The notes: generated from the sequence alone by a model not told the origin. Counted from the first letter of the stretch, positions 1 to 8,236 are shown. The stretch: DNA of 16,765 bases from an uncultured Oscillospiraceae bacterium (GCA_934630985.1 CAKTXO010000027.1:1-16765), one strand, 5' to 3'. Made by a program: numbers and translations.

Positions 1-708
1 AAGATACGCGGCCATGTGATGCTCTGCTGCTTCCGGCTCCACCATATCCGGGGCGACCAGTACGACATTCGCCGCTCTATTGGTGTCTGGAAGCCGGAAT
101 TGGAGCGGTATATGGGCTTGGCAGAGCAAATCAAGAAAAAGAGCAAGGAGCGGACAGCCTTCGTCAAAGAGAAAAAGGAACTTCCTATTTTCCGCATTGT
201 CCGCAGCCGGGAGCTGGCCACTCAAATTGCGGAGCTTACGGAGGACTTGGAGGAGCTTCGCTCAGAAAAGGTGCGGCTGCTTGAAAAGTTCTCTTTGGAG
301 GATTCTACTGCCCCCGCCGCGTTCCGCAAGGAGATTGCGGCTTTGGAGAGCAGTCTGCAAAAGCTGACCGTGCAGGAGAAAAAGTATTACGGTGAACTGG
401 ACAAAGCAATTGCGGAATACGAAGCACTCAAAGCACAGTCAACGGACGTTGACCCTGTGGAGCTTTATGATGTGCGGCGTGAGATTCGCCCGGAGTATGA
501 AAGAGCAGTTCAGGAAAAGTATGCTGAAATTCTTGGAAAGAAACCAACCTCGAATGCTGTTTTCAATGCCAGATATAATACGGAGAAATTACTGCATGAA
601 AAAGAGAATGAACGGGAAGTTCGATGGATTATCAAACAAAGAAAATGGGAAAGTCAATCAAATTACCGTGAATGCAGCAACGAGCATAGAAAAAGTCGGG
701 AAAGATAA
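1..708 (+). CDS. MobA/MobL-type relaxase, C-terminal part (5' truncated by window)
   Basis: The frame is open from base 1, so the gene begins outside the window; only about 235 C-terminal residues are present and the nicking domain is not visible. What is visible is a charged, coiled-coil-rich tail (long E/K/R/L runs over roughly residues 30-140), followed by a segment resembling the end of clostridial MobA/MobL relaxases (DVRREIRPEYER, then a short KQRKW basic stretch). Such proteins nick the transfer origin of plasmids and mobilizable transposons. The last 25 or so residues are rich in R/S/N and overlap a second frame starting at 608, so the natural C-terminus may be altered. The family call rests on remembered tail similarity. 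Its position at the edge of resident metabolic genes suggests the end of an integrated element. Confidence 0.6.
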   Translation, partial: KIRGHVMLCCFRLHHIRGDQYDIRRSIGVWKPELERYMGLAEQIKKKSKERTAFVKEKKELPIFRIVRSRELATQIAELTEDLEELRSEKVRLLEKFSLEDSTAPAAFRKEIAALESSLQKLTVQEKKYYGELDKAIAEYEALKAQSTDVDPVELYDVRREIRPEYERAVQEKYAEILGKKPTSNAVFNARYNTEKLLHEKENEREVRWIIKQRKWESQSNYRECSNEHRKSRER

Positions 709-718
709 ACAACTATGA
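608..718 (+). pseudogene. Broken TnpW-like small ORF overlapping the relaxase end
   Basis: An ATG at 608 opens a 36-codon frame ending in TGA at 716-718 (NGKVNQITVNAATSIEK). It resembles the N-terminus of small transposon-encoded TnpW-like proteins that often follow MobA/MobL genes, which continue with a GKTTYEV-like motif. Here the bases after 700 would read T-T-Y-E-V only if the frame were shifted by a missing T near 713, so the copy looks frameshifted and then cut off by the junction with resident DNA. The family match is from memory and short, so this is tentative. Confidence 0.35.
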
Positions 719-755
719 GGTTAGGGAAGAACATTGTGTCTGCTATCCAGTTCAA

Positions 756-1979
756 TTACGTTTCCTGCGTCTGCATATAGCGCATCATCGCCTGCGCCGC
801 CGCTTTCGCACCTTCCACGGCGTGGACTACGGTTTTCGCGCCGGTGACTACGTCGCCCGCCGCAAAAACGCCAGGCCGGGTGGTCATATAGTTTTCGTCC
901 ACAATCAGTACGCCGCCCTCGGTAGATTCTAGGCCGTCGGTGGTGCGAACCAATTTGGTACGGGGCACTTGGGAGATGGAGATGATGGTGGAATCCGCTT
1001 CTACCAGCTCCAACTCCTCCTCGTATCCGACAACCTTGCCTTCCTCGTCCAGAATACTGGCCTGGAACACGGGGCCTTCCTCGGTGATGTGGTGGATCTG
1101 CTTGCCAAAGACAAATTCCGCCCCGTCCAGCTTGGCATAGGAAACCTCATTGGAGCTGGCGGCGATGGTGTTGTCCCGGCTGAACAGCATGACTCGGCGG
1201 GAGCCGTTGCGCAGAGCGGTTCTTGCCACGTCCATGGCGGCGTTGCCCATGCCGATGACCGCAACCGTATCTCCCAGATGATGGGCGGCGGGATTGGCGA
1301 GGTAGTTCAGGCCAAAGTGAACATTGCCCAGGGATTCCCCCTGAATGCCCAGACACCGGGGCTTCTCCGCACCTGTGCCGATGAACACGCTGGCATAGCC
1401 GTCCCGGAACAGGTTGTCAATCAGCAGCACCGTGCCAATGGTGGTGTTCAGCCGAATCTGGATGCCCATGGCTTCCAGCAGCTTCTGGTAGCGTTCCAGC
1501 AGGCTCTTGGGCAGCCGAAATTCAGGAATGCCATAGCGCATGATGCCGCCGATCTGGCTGTGCCACTCGAAGATCGTCACGCCGTATCCCTGTGATGCCA
1601 GCATGATGGCGGCGGCGATGCCCGCGGGGCCAGCGCCGATGACCGCAACTTTTTTGCCCTTGGGCTCGGGCTTCGGCAGAGTCATGCGGTCGAGATACAT
1701 TTCGGAGATGTAATTCTCAATGCTGGAAAAATGGACGGGGGTACTCTTTTTCCCCAGCACGCAGTGGCCTGCGCACTGCTGCTCATGGTTGCAGATCAGG
1801 GCGCAGATAGCGGAAAGAGGATTATTTTCAAACAAAATCTGCCCCGCCTCGGTGAGCTTATTCTGCTTGAACAGCTGAATCACCATCGGGATGGGCGTAT
1901 GAATGGGGCAGCCCTGCTGGCACATGGGCTTCTTGCAGTTTAAGCACCGATTGGCTTCGCTGACGATATGCAGGTCCAT
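756..1979 (-). CDS. GltD-like NAD(P)-dependent FAD/Fe-S oxidoreductase
   Basis: 407-residue protein of the glutamate synthase small subunit / dihydropyrimidine dehydrogenase N-terminal family. In order: an N-terminal Fe-S domain with C12-x2-C15-x3-C19-x3-C23-P and a second C-x3-C-x5-C-x3-C set around residues 65-85; an FAD-binding motif (VAVIGAGPAGIAAA) near 110; and a NADPH motif (VAVIGMGNAAMDVARTAL) near 240. The C-terminal GVFAAGDVVTGAKTVVHAV is the conserved FAD-contact segment. Such proteins move electrons from NAD(P)H to a partner. No glutamate synthase large subunit is next to it, so the partner is unknown. The start is placed at the ATG ending at 1979 because GGAGG lies 7 bases upstream; an ATG 18 bases earlier precedes that ribosome site. 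It is downstream of the hydratase gene on the same strand, separated by a terminator-like hairpin. Confidence 0.85.
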   Translation of the reverse strand: MDLHIVSEANRCLNCKKPMCQQGCPIHTPIPMVIQLFKQNKLTEAGQILFENNPLSAICALICNHEQQCAGHCVLGKKSTPVHFSSIENYISEMYLDRMTLPKPEPKGKKVAVIGAGPAGIAAAIMLASQGYGVTIFEWHSQIGGIMRYGIPEFRLPKSLLERYQKLLEAMGIQIRLNTTIGTVLLIDNLFRDGYASVFIGTGAEKPRCLGIQGESLGNVHFGLNYLANPAAHHLGDTVAVIGMGNAAMDVARTALRNGSRRVMLFSRDNTIAASSNEVSYAKLDGAEFVFGKQIHHITEEGPVFQASILDEEGKVVGYEEELELVEADSTIISISQVPRTKLVRTTDGLESTEGGVLIVDENYMTTRPGVFAAGDVVTGAKTVVHAVEGAKAAAQAMMRYMQTQET

Positions 1980-2014
1980 AGAATTTCCTCCAATCATTTT
2001 TCACAGAATAGAAA

Positions 2015-2038
2015 GGAGGGGGCGAAATCGCCCCCTCC
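2015..2038 (-). terminator. GC-rich hairpin between hydratase and GltD-like gene
   Basis: Perfect 10-bp stem, GGAGGGGGCG / CGCCCCCTCC, around a 4-base loop. In the minus direction it is followed by CCTTTCTATT, a broken U tract. It lies about 65 bases after the hydratase stop and 36 bases before the GltD-like start. It either ends the hydratase transcript or lets only part of it continue into the next gene. Confidence 0.6.
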
Positions 2039-2102
2039 CAAGAAAGAGGTTCCGCAGGCTGCCCCAGTTGGCGGAGGGCGGCGGGGAACAAGGATTGGTA
2101 AT

Positions 2103-4373
2103 TTAAGCGTTCTTCTGCTTGCGATTGTAGTTAATCAGACTGCCGCAGCGGATGATCTCCTTTTCCTCGTCAGTCATTGGCTCGATGGCCAGCGTGATGG
2201 ACTTCACAGTCTCACCCAAAACATAGGCGGGGATGTTCTGCATATCGCCGTCCAGAGCCTTGCGGATGCCGGGGACGAAGATGTAGTCATCGTCGGCAAA
2301 GGCAGCTTCGTCACGGGTGATGAAGGGAACCATGCCCCAGTTGATGCAGTTGGAGCGGTAGCGCTTGGTGGCGTACTCGAAGGTGATGTTGGCACCGCCC
2401 ATTAGGACTCTCTGGCAGGAAGCAGCCTGCTCACGGGCAGAACCATCGCCGGGCTTCACAGCATAGATGGTGCTGGACAGGTCCACGGTATTTTCATCCA
2501 GATTCTCAAAGCCGGGGATGGTCCGGGCCTTGGCCAGAGAATCCTGGACCTCGGCCACGGTCTCACCGTTCTTTCTGGCCTTCTCGTTGTTCATAACGGC
2601 CTTGGCCTTGGCAACATAGCCGGGGACACGACGGCTCAGGGTGAACTCCGCCAAACCCATGGGGTTGGAACGGAAGGAACCGGTCTCGCCGGAGGGGATC
2701 AGCTCGTCGGTGGTGGTAACAGGATCGGTGATGTAGGCGCAGACCTTCAGCAGCATATGCTCGTTGAGGGCGGGCATCTCGGGCCAGTCCTTGATGTTGG
2801 GGCCGCAGACCAGAGGCTCATTGAGGTTGCCCTTGCCAAAGCCCTGGTAGACACGGTGCTCGTATGCGGTGGCATCGTAGTCGAAGTCGGGACACTCATA
2901 CTCGTAGCCCAGCTCATCGGCAGCGGTGATCCGGCCGCCGTTGGCAGCGGAAGCGGCGATGGAACGGGCATCCATCAGAGCAACGGAAGAGAGCTGACCG
3001 TTGCCGGGCTTGGAGCCTTCCCGGTTGGGGAAGTTACGGGTGGTGTGACGGATGGCCAGCTGACCATGTGCGGGGGTGTCGCCTGCGCCGAAGCAGGGTC
3101 CGCAGAAGGCAGTCCGGACGGTAGCGCCGGCGGCGATCAGCTTCTCGATAGCACCCTTGCGCAGCAGATCCATCATGACAGCCTGAGAACTGGGGTACAC
3201 GCCCAGGGCAAAGGCATCGGTGCCGGTGGACTTGCCGTTCAGCAGATAGGCGGCCTCCATAATATTGGAATAGGTGCCGCCTGCGCAGCCAGCGATGGTG
3301 CCCTGATCGGCGTACAATGCGCCGTCGTGAACCTTCTCCCACAGATTCAGGTGCAGGTTAGGGTTCTTAATGAGCTTCTTGCAGTCCTCCTCCACCAGAT
3401 GCAGGATGTCGTTCATGTTAGCATTCAGTTCCCGGATCTCGAAGCCGTTGCTGGGATGGAAGGGCAGGGCGATCATGCTGTGGATGGTGGACAGGTCGAT
3501 GTAAATGCAGCCGTCATAGTAGGCAACGTCCGCAGGATTCAGCTCCCGGAAGTCGCCGCCCCGGCCGTGACGGGTCAGGTAATCCTTGGTGTCCGCATCG
3601 GTGCACCAGATGGAAGACAGACAGGTGGTTTCGGTGGTCATCACATCGATGCCGTTGCGGTAGTCGGTGGACATGGAGGAAACGCCGGGGCCCACAAACT
3701 CCATGACCTTATTCTTCACATAGCCGTTCTTGAACACGGCAGAAACGATGGCGATGGCAATATCCTGGGGGCCGATGCCGGAGTTGGGCTTGCCGTCCAG
3801 GTATACGCAGACCACCTCGGGATACTTGCTGTCCCAGGTCTGCTCCAGAATCTGCTTGACCAGCTCGCCGCCGCCCTCGCCTACGGCCATAGTGCCCAGA
3901 GCGCCGTAGCGGGTGTGGGAGTCGGAGCCGAGGATCATCTTGCCGCCGCCGGCCACGGCTTCCCGCATGTACTGATGAATAACACCCATGTGCGGGGGCA
4001 GGTAAATTCCGCCGTATTTCTTGCAGGCAGTGAGGCCGAACACATGGTCATCCTCATTGATGGTGCCGCCCACGGCGCACAGGCTGTTGTGGCAGCAGGT
4101 CAGCACATAGGGCAGGGGAAACTTGTCCAGGCCCGAGGCTCGGGCGGTCTGGATGATGCCCACATAGGTCAGGTCATGGCTGGTGATGGCATCGAACTTG
4201 ATCTTCAGATTTTCCGGATCGCCGCTGACGTTGTGGGACTGGAGAATGCCATAGGCGATGGTGCCCTTCCTGGCATCTTCCTTAGTGACCTTCACCTGAC
4301 CAGCCGCTTCCTTCTCGGGAACCAGGGTGGTACCGCCCAGCAGATATACGCCGGAATCGTGCAGAGTTACCAT
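2103..4373 (-). CDS. Aconitase-family hydratase (YbhJ-like)
   Basis: 756-residue [4Fe-4S] hydro-lyase. Aconitase hallmarks are present: [13 protein letters not shown] around residues 149-161, a first cluster cysteine at C363 ([10 protein letters not shown]), and the CGPC pair C424/C427. A C-terminal swivel domain carries [11 protein letters not shown]. The family adds or removes water across the double bond of di- or tricarboxylates. Length and context (next to a PrpF-type isomerase, an SLC13-like transporter and LysR) match E. coli YbhJ, whose substrate is not firmly established, better than the housekeeping TCA enzyme. The start ATG has AAAGGAG 8 to 9 bases upstream and a good promoter at 4442-4470. 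Divergent from the isomerase gene. The product is cytoplasmic. Acting as ordinary aconitase cannot be excluded from sequence alone. Confidence 0.85.
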   Translation of the reverse strand: MVTLHDSGVYLLGGTTLVPEKEAAGQVKVTKEDARKGTIAYGILQSHNVSGDPENLKIKFDAITSHDLTYVGIIQTARASGLDKFPLPYVLTCCHNSLCAVGGTINEDDHVFGLTACKKYGGIYLPPHMGVIHQYMREAVAGGGKMILGSDSHTRYGALGTMAVGEGGGELVKQILEQTWDSKYPEVVCVYLDGKPNSGIGPQDIAIAIVSAVFKNGYVKNKVMEFVGPGVSSMSTDYRNGIDVMTTETTCLSSIWCTDADTKDYLTRHGRGGDFRELNPADVAYYDGCIYIDLSTIHSMIALPFHPSNGFEIRELNANMNDILHLVEEDCKKLIKNPNLHLNLWEKVHDGALYADQGTIAGCAGGTYSNIMEAAYLLNGKSTGTDAFALGVYPSSQAVMMDLLRKGAIEKLIAAGATVRTAFCGPCFGAGDTPAHGQLAIRHTTRNFPNREGSKPGNGQLSSVALMDARSIAASAANGGRITAADELGYEYECPDFDYDATAYEHRVYQGFGKGNLNEPLVCGPNIKDWPEMPALNEHMLLKVCAYITDPVTTTDELIPSGETGSFRSNPMGLAEFTLSRRVPGYVAKAKAVMNNEKARKNGETVAEVQDSLAKARTIPGFENLDENTVDLSSTIYAVKPGDGSAREQAASCQRVLMGGANITFEYATKRYRSNCINWGMVPFITRDEAAFADDDYIFVPGIRKALDGDMQNIPAYVLGETVKSITLAIEPMTDEEKEIIRCGSLINYNRKQKNA

Positions 4374-4441
4374 TGTGTTCGCTCCTTTATCATTTTTTTA
4401 GATTGGGGGATTGCTTGTTTGACGTTTTTTCCTTCGCAAAC

Positions 4442-4470
4442 ATCATAACATTTTGCTGTCTGGAAGTAAA
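4442..4470 (-). promoter_or_regulatory. Sigma-A promoter for the hydratase gene
   Basis: Reading the minus strand: -35 TTTACT (4465-4470), 17-base spacer, -10 TATGAT (4442-4447). The predicted start of transcription near 4435 leaves a leader of about 60 bases before the ATG at 4373. Confidence 0.6.
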
Positions 4471-4490
4471 ATTCATAATTTTTATTGTTT

Positions 4491-4509
4491 CTATTCCTTA
4501 TAAGAATAG
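4491..4509. promoter_or_regulatory. Candidate LysR operator (CTATTC-N7-GAATAG)
   Basis: Perfect 6-bp inverted repeat with a 7-base AT-rich centre, which also fits the T-N11-A pattern of LysR sites. Its centre is about 65 bases upstream of the predicted hydratase transcription start, the usual recognition position for LysR-type activators. The LysR gene at 7224-8132 is the obvious candidate ligand. Inference from spacing and symmetry only. Confidence 0.45.
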
Positions 4510-4510
4510 T

Positions 4511-4562
4511 AAAAGCCCCCATGCTTTTATGCGGCTTGCACAGAAACTGGGGGGGCCTTTTT
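4511..4562. terminator. Bidirectional terminator-like hairpin between divergent promoters
   Basis: AAAAGCCCCC at 4511-4520 can pair with GGGGGGGCCTTTTT at 4549-4562, leaving a loop of about 28 bases and one or two bulged bases. Each strand ends in a T run (CCTTTTT on plus, GGGCTTTTAC on minus). It lies between the two predicted divergent promoters, so it would stop antisense or longer upstream transcripts rather than the main ones. The remaining bases 4374-4753 hold the promoters, the dyad and no coding signal. Confidence 0.4.
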
Positions 4563-4679
4563 CCGGGAACGACTGTTGAATTTGTAGGAAATGTGCATTC
4601 TTAACGATCTTTCGCAGAAGCCTGGGAAATTTTCGTAATTTCATTCTCTTTCGGCATAGTTTTTATGAAAAACATGAAT

Positions 4680-4708
4680 TTTACAAGCGGTTTTTCCTGT
4701 GCTATTGT
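4680..4708 (+). promoter_or_regulatory. Sigma-A promoter for isomerase-transporter operon
   Basis: -35 TTTACA (4680-4685), 17-base spacer, -10 TATTGT (4703-4708). Predicted transcription start near 4715, about 39 bases before the ATG, with AAAGGAGG at 4738-4745 as ribosome site. Confidence 0.6.
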
Positions 4709-4753
4709 GGGCTTAGGCAAAAACGGAACACAAATCCAAAGGAGGCAAACACA

Positions 4754-5896
4754 ATGAATCTCACCAAGCGCACCCTTCCCGTATCCATTCTCCGGGGCGG
4801 CACCAGCAAGGGTGTCTACATCCTGGAAACCGACCTTCCCGCCAACAAGGAAGAATGGGAGCCCATTCTTCTGCGGCTCATGGGCAGCCCCGACAAGAAG
4901 CAGATCGACGGTCTGGGTGGTTCTCAGTCCGTTACCAGCAAGGTTGCCATCATTAAGAAGTCCGACCGTGACGATGCCGATGTGGACTACACCTTCGCCC
5001 AGGTCAGCGTAGACAAGCCTCTGGTGAGCTACAAGGGCAACTGCGGCAACATCTCCTCCGGCGTGGGCCCCTTTGCCATTGAGAAGGGGCTGATCGAAGC
5101 CAAGGGGGAAATTACCCCCGTTCGTATCTACAACACCAATACCGACAAAATAATCGTTGCCGATGTGGTGACGAAGGATGGTCAGGTGGTCTACGCCGGT
5201 GATTTCTACATCGCAGGCGTCCCCGGTACTGCCAGCCCCATCAAGCTGAAGTTCGTAGAGCCCGCCGGTACCCTGGGAAAAGGTCTGCTTCCCACCGGAA
5301 ATGCCGTTGACATTCTGGAGGTTCCCGGTTATGGTAATCTAGAAGTATCCATTGTGGACGCCGCCAACCCTCTGGTGTTTGTGAAGGCCAAGAATCTGGG
5401 TCTTTCCGGCGCAGAGCTGCCCGAGGATCTGAATGCCGATGCCCAGAAGCTGGATCTTCTGGAAGCGGTCCGGGGCCTTGCCGCTGTGAAGCTGGGCCTC
5501 ATCGAGGACTACACCCGTTCCGCCTGGGAGACTCCCGGCATCCCCAAAATGACCTTTGTTGCCGAACCCGCCGCCTACACCACCGCTGAGGGTAAGGAGC
5601 TGGTGGCCGGAGATGTGGATCTGCTGTCGAGAATGATGTCCATGCAGAAGACCCACCCCAGCTATGCCATGACCGGTGCCATGTGCACCGCTGCCGCCGC
5701 TGTGGTTCCCGGAAGCGTTGTCAACCAGGTTCTTTCCCCCAATGCGGATACCCAATTCATTCGTATCGGTCATCCCAGCGGCGTGCTGGAATGCGGCGTG
5801 GATTACGAAGAAAACGGCACCTGCCCCAGGATTTTTGACACCTTTGGCTTCCGTACCGCAAACCTGCTGCTGGACGGCATTGCCCATCTGAATTAA
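4754..5896 (+). CDS. PrpF-family isomerase (YbhH/DUF453-like)
   Basis: 380-residue protein of the PrpF family, a two-lobed diaminopimelate-epimerase fold. Characteristic segments: RGGTSKGVYIL near 14-24, IDGLGGSQSVTSKVAII at 51-67 with candidate catalytic K63, and YKGNCGNISSGVGPFAIE with candidate catalytic C97. MTGAMC and IGHPSGVLECGV follow in the C-terminal lobe. Known members shift or flip C=C bonds in unsaturated carboxylates: PrpF on aconitates and 2-methylaconitate, Mii on methylitaconate, GalD on 4-oxalomesaconate. Beside an aconitase-family hydratase it probably prepares the alkene that the hydratase uses. A strong GGAGG lies 8 bases before the ATG. It shares an operon with the transporter, whose ATG is 14 bases after the stop. 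The exact substrate cannot be read from sequence. Confidence 0.85.
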   Translation: MNLTKRTLPVSILRGGTSKGVYILETDLPANKEEWEPILLRLMGSPDKKQIDGLGGSQSVTSKVAIIKKSDRDDADVDYTFAQVSVDKPLVSYKGNCGNISSGVGPFAIEKGLIEAKGEITPVRIYNTNTDKIIVADVVTKDGQVVYAGDFYIAGVPGTASPIKLKFVEPAGTLGKGLLPTGNAVDILEVPGYGNLEVSIVDAANPLVFVKAKNLGLSGAELPEDLNADAQKLDLLEAVRGLAAVKLGLIEDYTRSAWETPGIPKMTFVAEPAAYTTAEGKELVAGDVDLLSRMMSMQKTHPSYAMTGAMCTAAAAVVPGSVVNQVLSPNADTQFIRIGHPSGVLECGVDYEENGTCPRIFDTFGFRTANLLLDGIAHLN

Positions 5897-5910
5897 AGGA
5901 GAGAAATACA

Positions 5911-7170
5911 ATGGATTTTGCAGTAATCAGTCTGATCGTCCTGGTGGCCGTGGTTGCCATCGGCTTCATTAAAAAGGTCAATCTGGGTTTCCTGTCCCTG
6001 GGTGTTGCCTTCGTCCTGGGCACCTGCGGTGGCATGAGCGCCAAGGAAATCGCCAATGGCTTCTCCGCTTCCATGTTCGTTACCCTGGTGGGTGTTACCT
6101 TCCTCTTTGGCATGGCCTCCGCTAACGGCACACTGGAGCTGTTCTCCAAAAAGGTCGTGGCTCTGGTTGGCAAGCGCACCGTGCTCATCCCTGTGCTGAT
6201 GTTCTTCCTGTCCGCCTTCATCTCTGCCATCGGCCCCGGCCACATTGCCGCCGGTATCCTGATGACCACCTTTGCGATGTATCTGGCCTTTGAAATGGAC
6301 ATCAACCCCATAGCCACCGCCCTCTTTGCCAAGCTGGGTGCCAATGCAGGCTGCGCCTCCCCTCTGTCCCTCACCGGCGTTCTGGCCAAGAGCCTTGCTG
6401 AGCCTCTGGGCTACGGAGGCTTCGGTCTGCACCTGTTCCTCACCACCCTGCTGTCCGGCTTCATCTTCACCCTGATCCTCTACATCGGCTTCAAGAGCTA
6501 CAAGGTTAAGGCTGACAACCCTCTGAAGTGGTCCGAGATCCCCAAGTTCAATAAGGAGCAGCTGTGCACCATCATTGCCATCATCGTCATGGTCATCTGC
6601 TGCATCGGCTTCAAGCTGGACACCGGCCTGTTCGCCTTCGTTGCCGCCTCTGTACTGATTCTGCTGGGCTGCGCCGATGAGAAGAAGGCCATTAAGAGCA
6701 TTCCCTGGGGCACGCTGGTATTCATCTGCGGCGTGGGTGCCCTGATCAACGTCATCAAGATGCTGGGCGGCATCGACCTGATCTCCAACTTCCTCACCGG
6801 CCTGATGACCGAGCGTACCGCAACGCCCATCCTGGCTACCACCTCCGGCATCCTCAGCTGGGTCAGCTCCACCACCGGCGTCGTCATGCCCGCCCTGTTT
6901 CCCATTGCCGCAGATGTTGCCGCCGAGTTTGCCGGTTCCGTCAACTTCGTCGAGCTGATCTCCGCTATCGTGGCCACCTCCTTCGCCGCTGCTATCTCCC
7001 CCCTGTCCACCGGCGGTGCCATCATCATGTCCTCCTACGCTGCCGCCCGGGAGACCACCAACGAAGAGACCAACAAGATGTTCAAGCAGCTGTTCCTGCT
7101 GAGCGTTGCCAATGTCGCTGTCAATGTGCTGCTGAGCGCACTGGGTGTGTTCAATCTCTTCGGTCTGTAA
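5911..7170 (+). CDS. MatC-like/SLC13-superfamily carboxylate transporter
   Basis: 419-residue, highly hydrophobic membrane protein with about 10-12 predicted helices. The N-terminal half (residues 1-150, including GFLSLGVAFVLG and FLSAFISAIGPGHIAAG) resembles the dicarboxylate carrier MatC N-terminal domain. The C-terminal half carries a related set of helices with SWVSSTTGVVMPALFP and ISPLSTGGAIIMSS, the type of P-S-T-G substrate loops seen in anion transporters of the ion-transporter superfamily. Likely imports a malonate/malate/citrate-like acid across the cytoplasmic membrane. AAAGGAGAG precedes the ATG, and the gene directly follows the isomerase, so the pair is probably co-transcribed. 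E. coli ybhI fills the same slot in the ybh cluster but belongs to the DASS family. Substrate identity is inference. Confidence 0.8.
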   Translation: MDFAVISLIVLVAVVAIGFIKKVNLGFLSLGVAFVLGTCGGMSAKEIANGFSASMFVTLVGVTFLFGMASANGTLELFSKKVVALVGKRTVLIPVLMFFLSAFISAIGPGHIAAGILMTTFAMYLAFEMDINPIATALFAKLGANAGCASPLSLTGVLAKSLAEPLGYGGFGLHLFLTTLLSGFIFTLILYIGFKSYKVKADNPLKWSEIPKFNKEQLCTIIAIIVMVICCIGFKLDTGLFAFVAASVLILLGCADEKKAIKSIPWGTLVFICGVGALINVIKMLGGIDLISNFLTGLMTERTATPILATTSGILSWVSSTTGVVMPALFPIAADVAAEFAGSVNFVELISAIVATSFAAAISPLSTGGAIIMSSYAAARETTNEETNKMFKQLFLLSVANVAVNVLLSALGVFNLFGL

Positions 7171-7187
7171 TTTCTTTCTGATATGCA

Positions 7188-7219
7188 AACGGCGCACCGC
7201 AAAAAGGCGGTGCGCCGTT
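7188..7219. terminator. Hairpin between convergent transporter and LysR genes
   Basis: Perfect 13-bp stem AACGGCGCACCGC / GCGGTGCGCCGTT with a 6-base loop, in the 53-base gap between the transporter stop and the LysR stop. Neither strand has a strong U tract after the stem, but the position suggests a shared terminator. Confidence 0.65.
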
Positions 7220-7223
7220 GACA

Positions 7224-8132
7224 TTATGTAAAATTCTTTACGATGGTGATATACTCTCTGGCATGATAGGGCAGATAGCAGTTCTTTCGGAATGCTGCCA
7301 CAAAGTCCACGGTAGTGCACGGGTCACCTACAGAGAAGCTCACCACCGGATCGAGATTGGTGATATGCCGCAGATGGGTCTCCGTTACGAAGAAGCAACC
7401 GTAGCCCTTCCCCGCCAGCTGCACCGCCGCCGGAATATTACTGGTTTCCAGCTTCACGTTGGGGACAAATCCCGCTTTTCTGCACAGTCGATCCACGGTA
7501 TCTCTCGTGCGTTGGCCGGAGATCTGCATGATAAAAGGTTCATCTTTCAATACATGCAGGTCTATCCAAGGATATTTACAGCCGTCCCGGACAAGGCCGC
7601 TATGGGCCAGGGGATGATTGGCCGCCATGACCAAAAGCACTTCCTCATGCTTGATCACCTCATAGTCAATATCCGGACTTTTGATGGGCAAATTGAAAAA
7701 GGCCAGGTCTGTCTCGCCATTTAAGAGCATTCCTTCCAGTTTCCCGGAATGTTCTTCCAAAACATCCAGCCGAACATTGGGGTACATCTGATTAAACACC
7801 GGCAGCGTGCAGGGCAGCATATAGGCGCTGCGCATGGTGGGAAAAGCGATTTTCAGAGAGCCATAGTTGTTTTTGATGATGTCGTTCATTTCCTGATCCA
7901 GTTCCTTTTTCAGGTTCAGGATCTCGGTGGCCTTGGTGACGTAGCGCTCCCCGGCGTAGGTCAGGACGAACTTATGCCCCAGCTTCCGGAAAAGCTTCTG
8001 CCCCATCTGATGCTCCAGGGACTGCAAAAACTTCGTCAGGGTGGGCTGGCTGATGTACAGGGCATCGGCGGCCTTTGTGATATTCTGATACTTTGCAATG
8101 GCCAATATGTAGGATAAGTCTTTAAAATCCAC
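7224..8132 (-). CDS. LysR-family transcriptional regulator
   Basis: 302-residue LTTR. The N-terminal winged helix-turn-helix (residues about 3-62) includes NITKAADALYISQPTLTKFL, the typical recognition region. The rest is a periplasmic-binding-protein-like effector domain (GSLKIAFPTMRSAY, HPLA, IPAAVQLAGKGYGCFFV). The start is assigned to the GTG at 8130-8132 (MDFKDLSYIL), because GAAGGGAAG lies just upstream and the -10 element at 8161-8166 would put the transcription start downstream of the in-frame ATG at 8159. Convergent with the transporter and most likely the regulator of the divergent hydratase and isomerase-transporter promoters, as ybhD is presumed to be in the E. coli cluster. The inducer would be the imported carboxylate or an intermediate. 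Confidence 0.85.
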   Translation of the reverse strand: MDFKDLSYILAIAKYQNITKAADALYISQPTLTKFLQSLEHQMGQKLFRKLGHKFVLTYAGERYVTKATEILNLKKELDQEMNDIIKNNYGSLKIAFPTMRSAYMLPCTLPVFNQMYPNVRLDVLEEHSGKLEGMLLNGETDLAFFNLPIKSPDIDYEVIKHEEVLLVMAANHPLAHSGLVRDGCKYPWIDLHVLKDEPFIMQISGQRTRDTVDRLCRKAGFVPNVKLETSNIPAAVQLAGKGYGCFFVTETHLRHITNLDPVVSFSVGDPCTTVDFVAAFRKNCYLPYHAREYITIVKNFT

Positions 8133-8160
8133 AAAACTTCCCTTCTTCCATTTTTTCATC

Positions 8161-8189
8161 AGTATATCATGGATTATTCCCTGTGTCTA
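8161..8189 (-). promoter_or_regulatory. Promoter of the LysR gene
   Basis: Minus strand -35 TAGACA (8184-8189), 17-base spacer, -10 TATACT (8161-8166). Transcription would begin near 8154, consistent with the GTG start at 8132 and not with the ATG at 8159. Confidence 0.5.
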
Positions 8190-8236
8190 TGAATTTTGCG
8201 AAGAAAATAGTGCACCTAAGGGAACTCAGATAAGCC

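Noticed and set aside
2757..4448. 563-residue plus-strand open frame opposite the hydratase
   Set aside because: It is an antisense shadow of a confidently identified aconitase-family gene. The composition (G, A, V, H, Q rich) and lack of motifs are typical of the complement of GC-biased codons.
5893..7320. 475-residue minus-strand open frame opposite the transporter
   Set aside because: Low-complexity G/Q/D/E/H sequence mirroring a hydrophobic membrane protein; no ribosome site and it runs through the transporter terminator hairpin.
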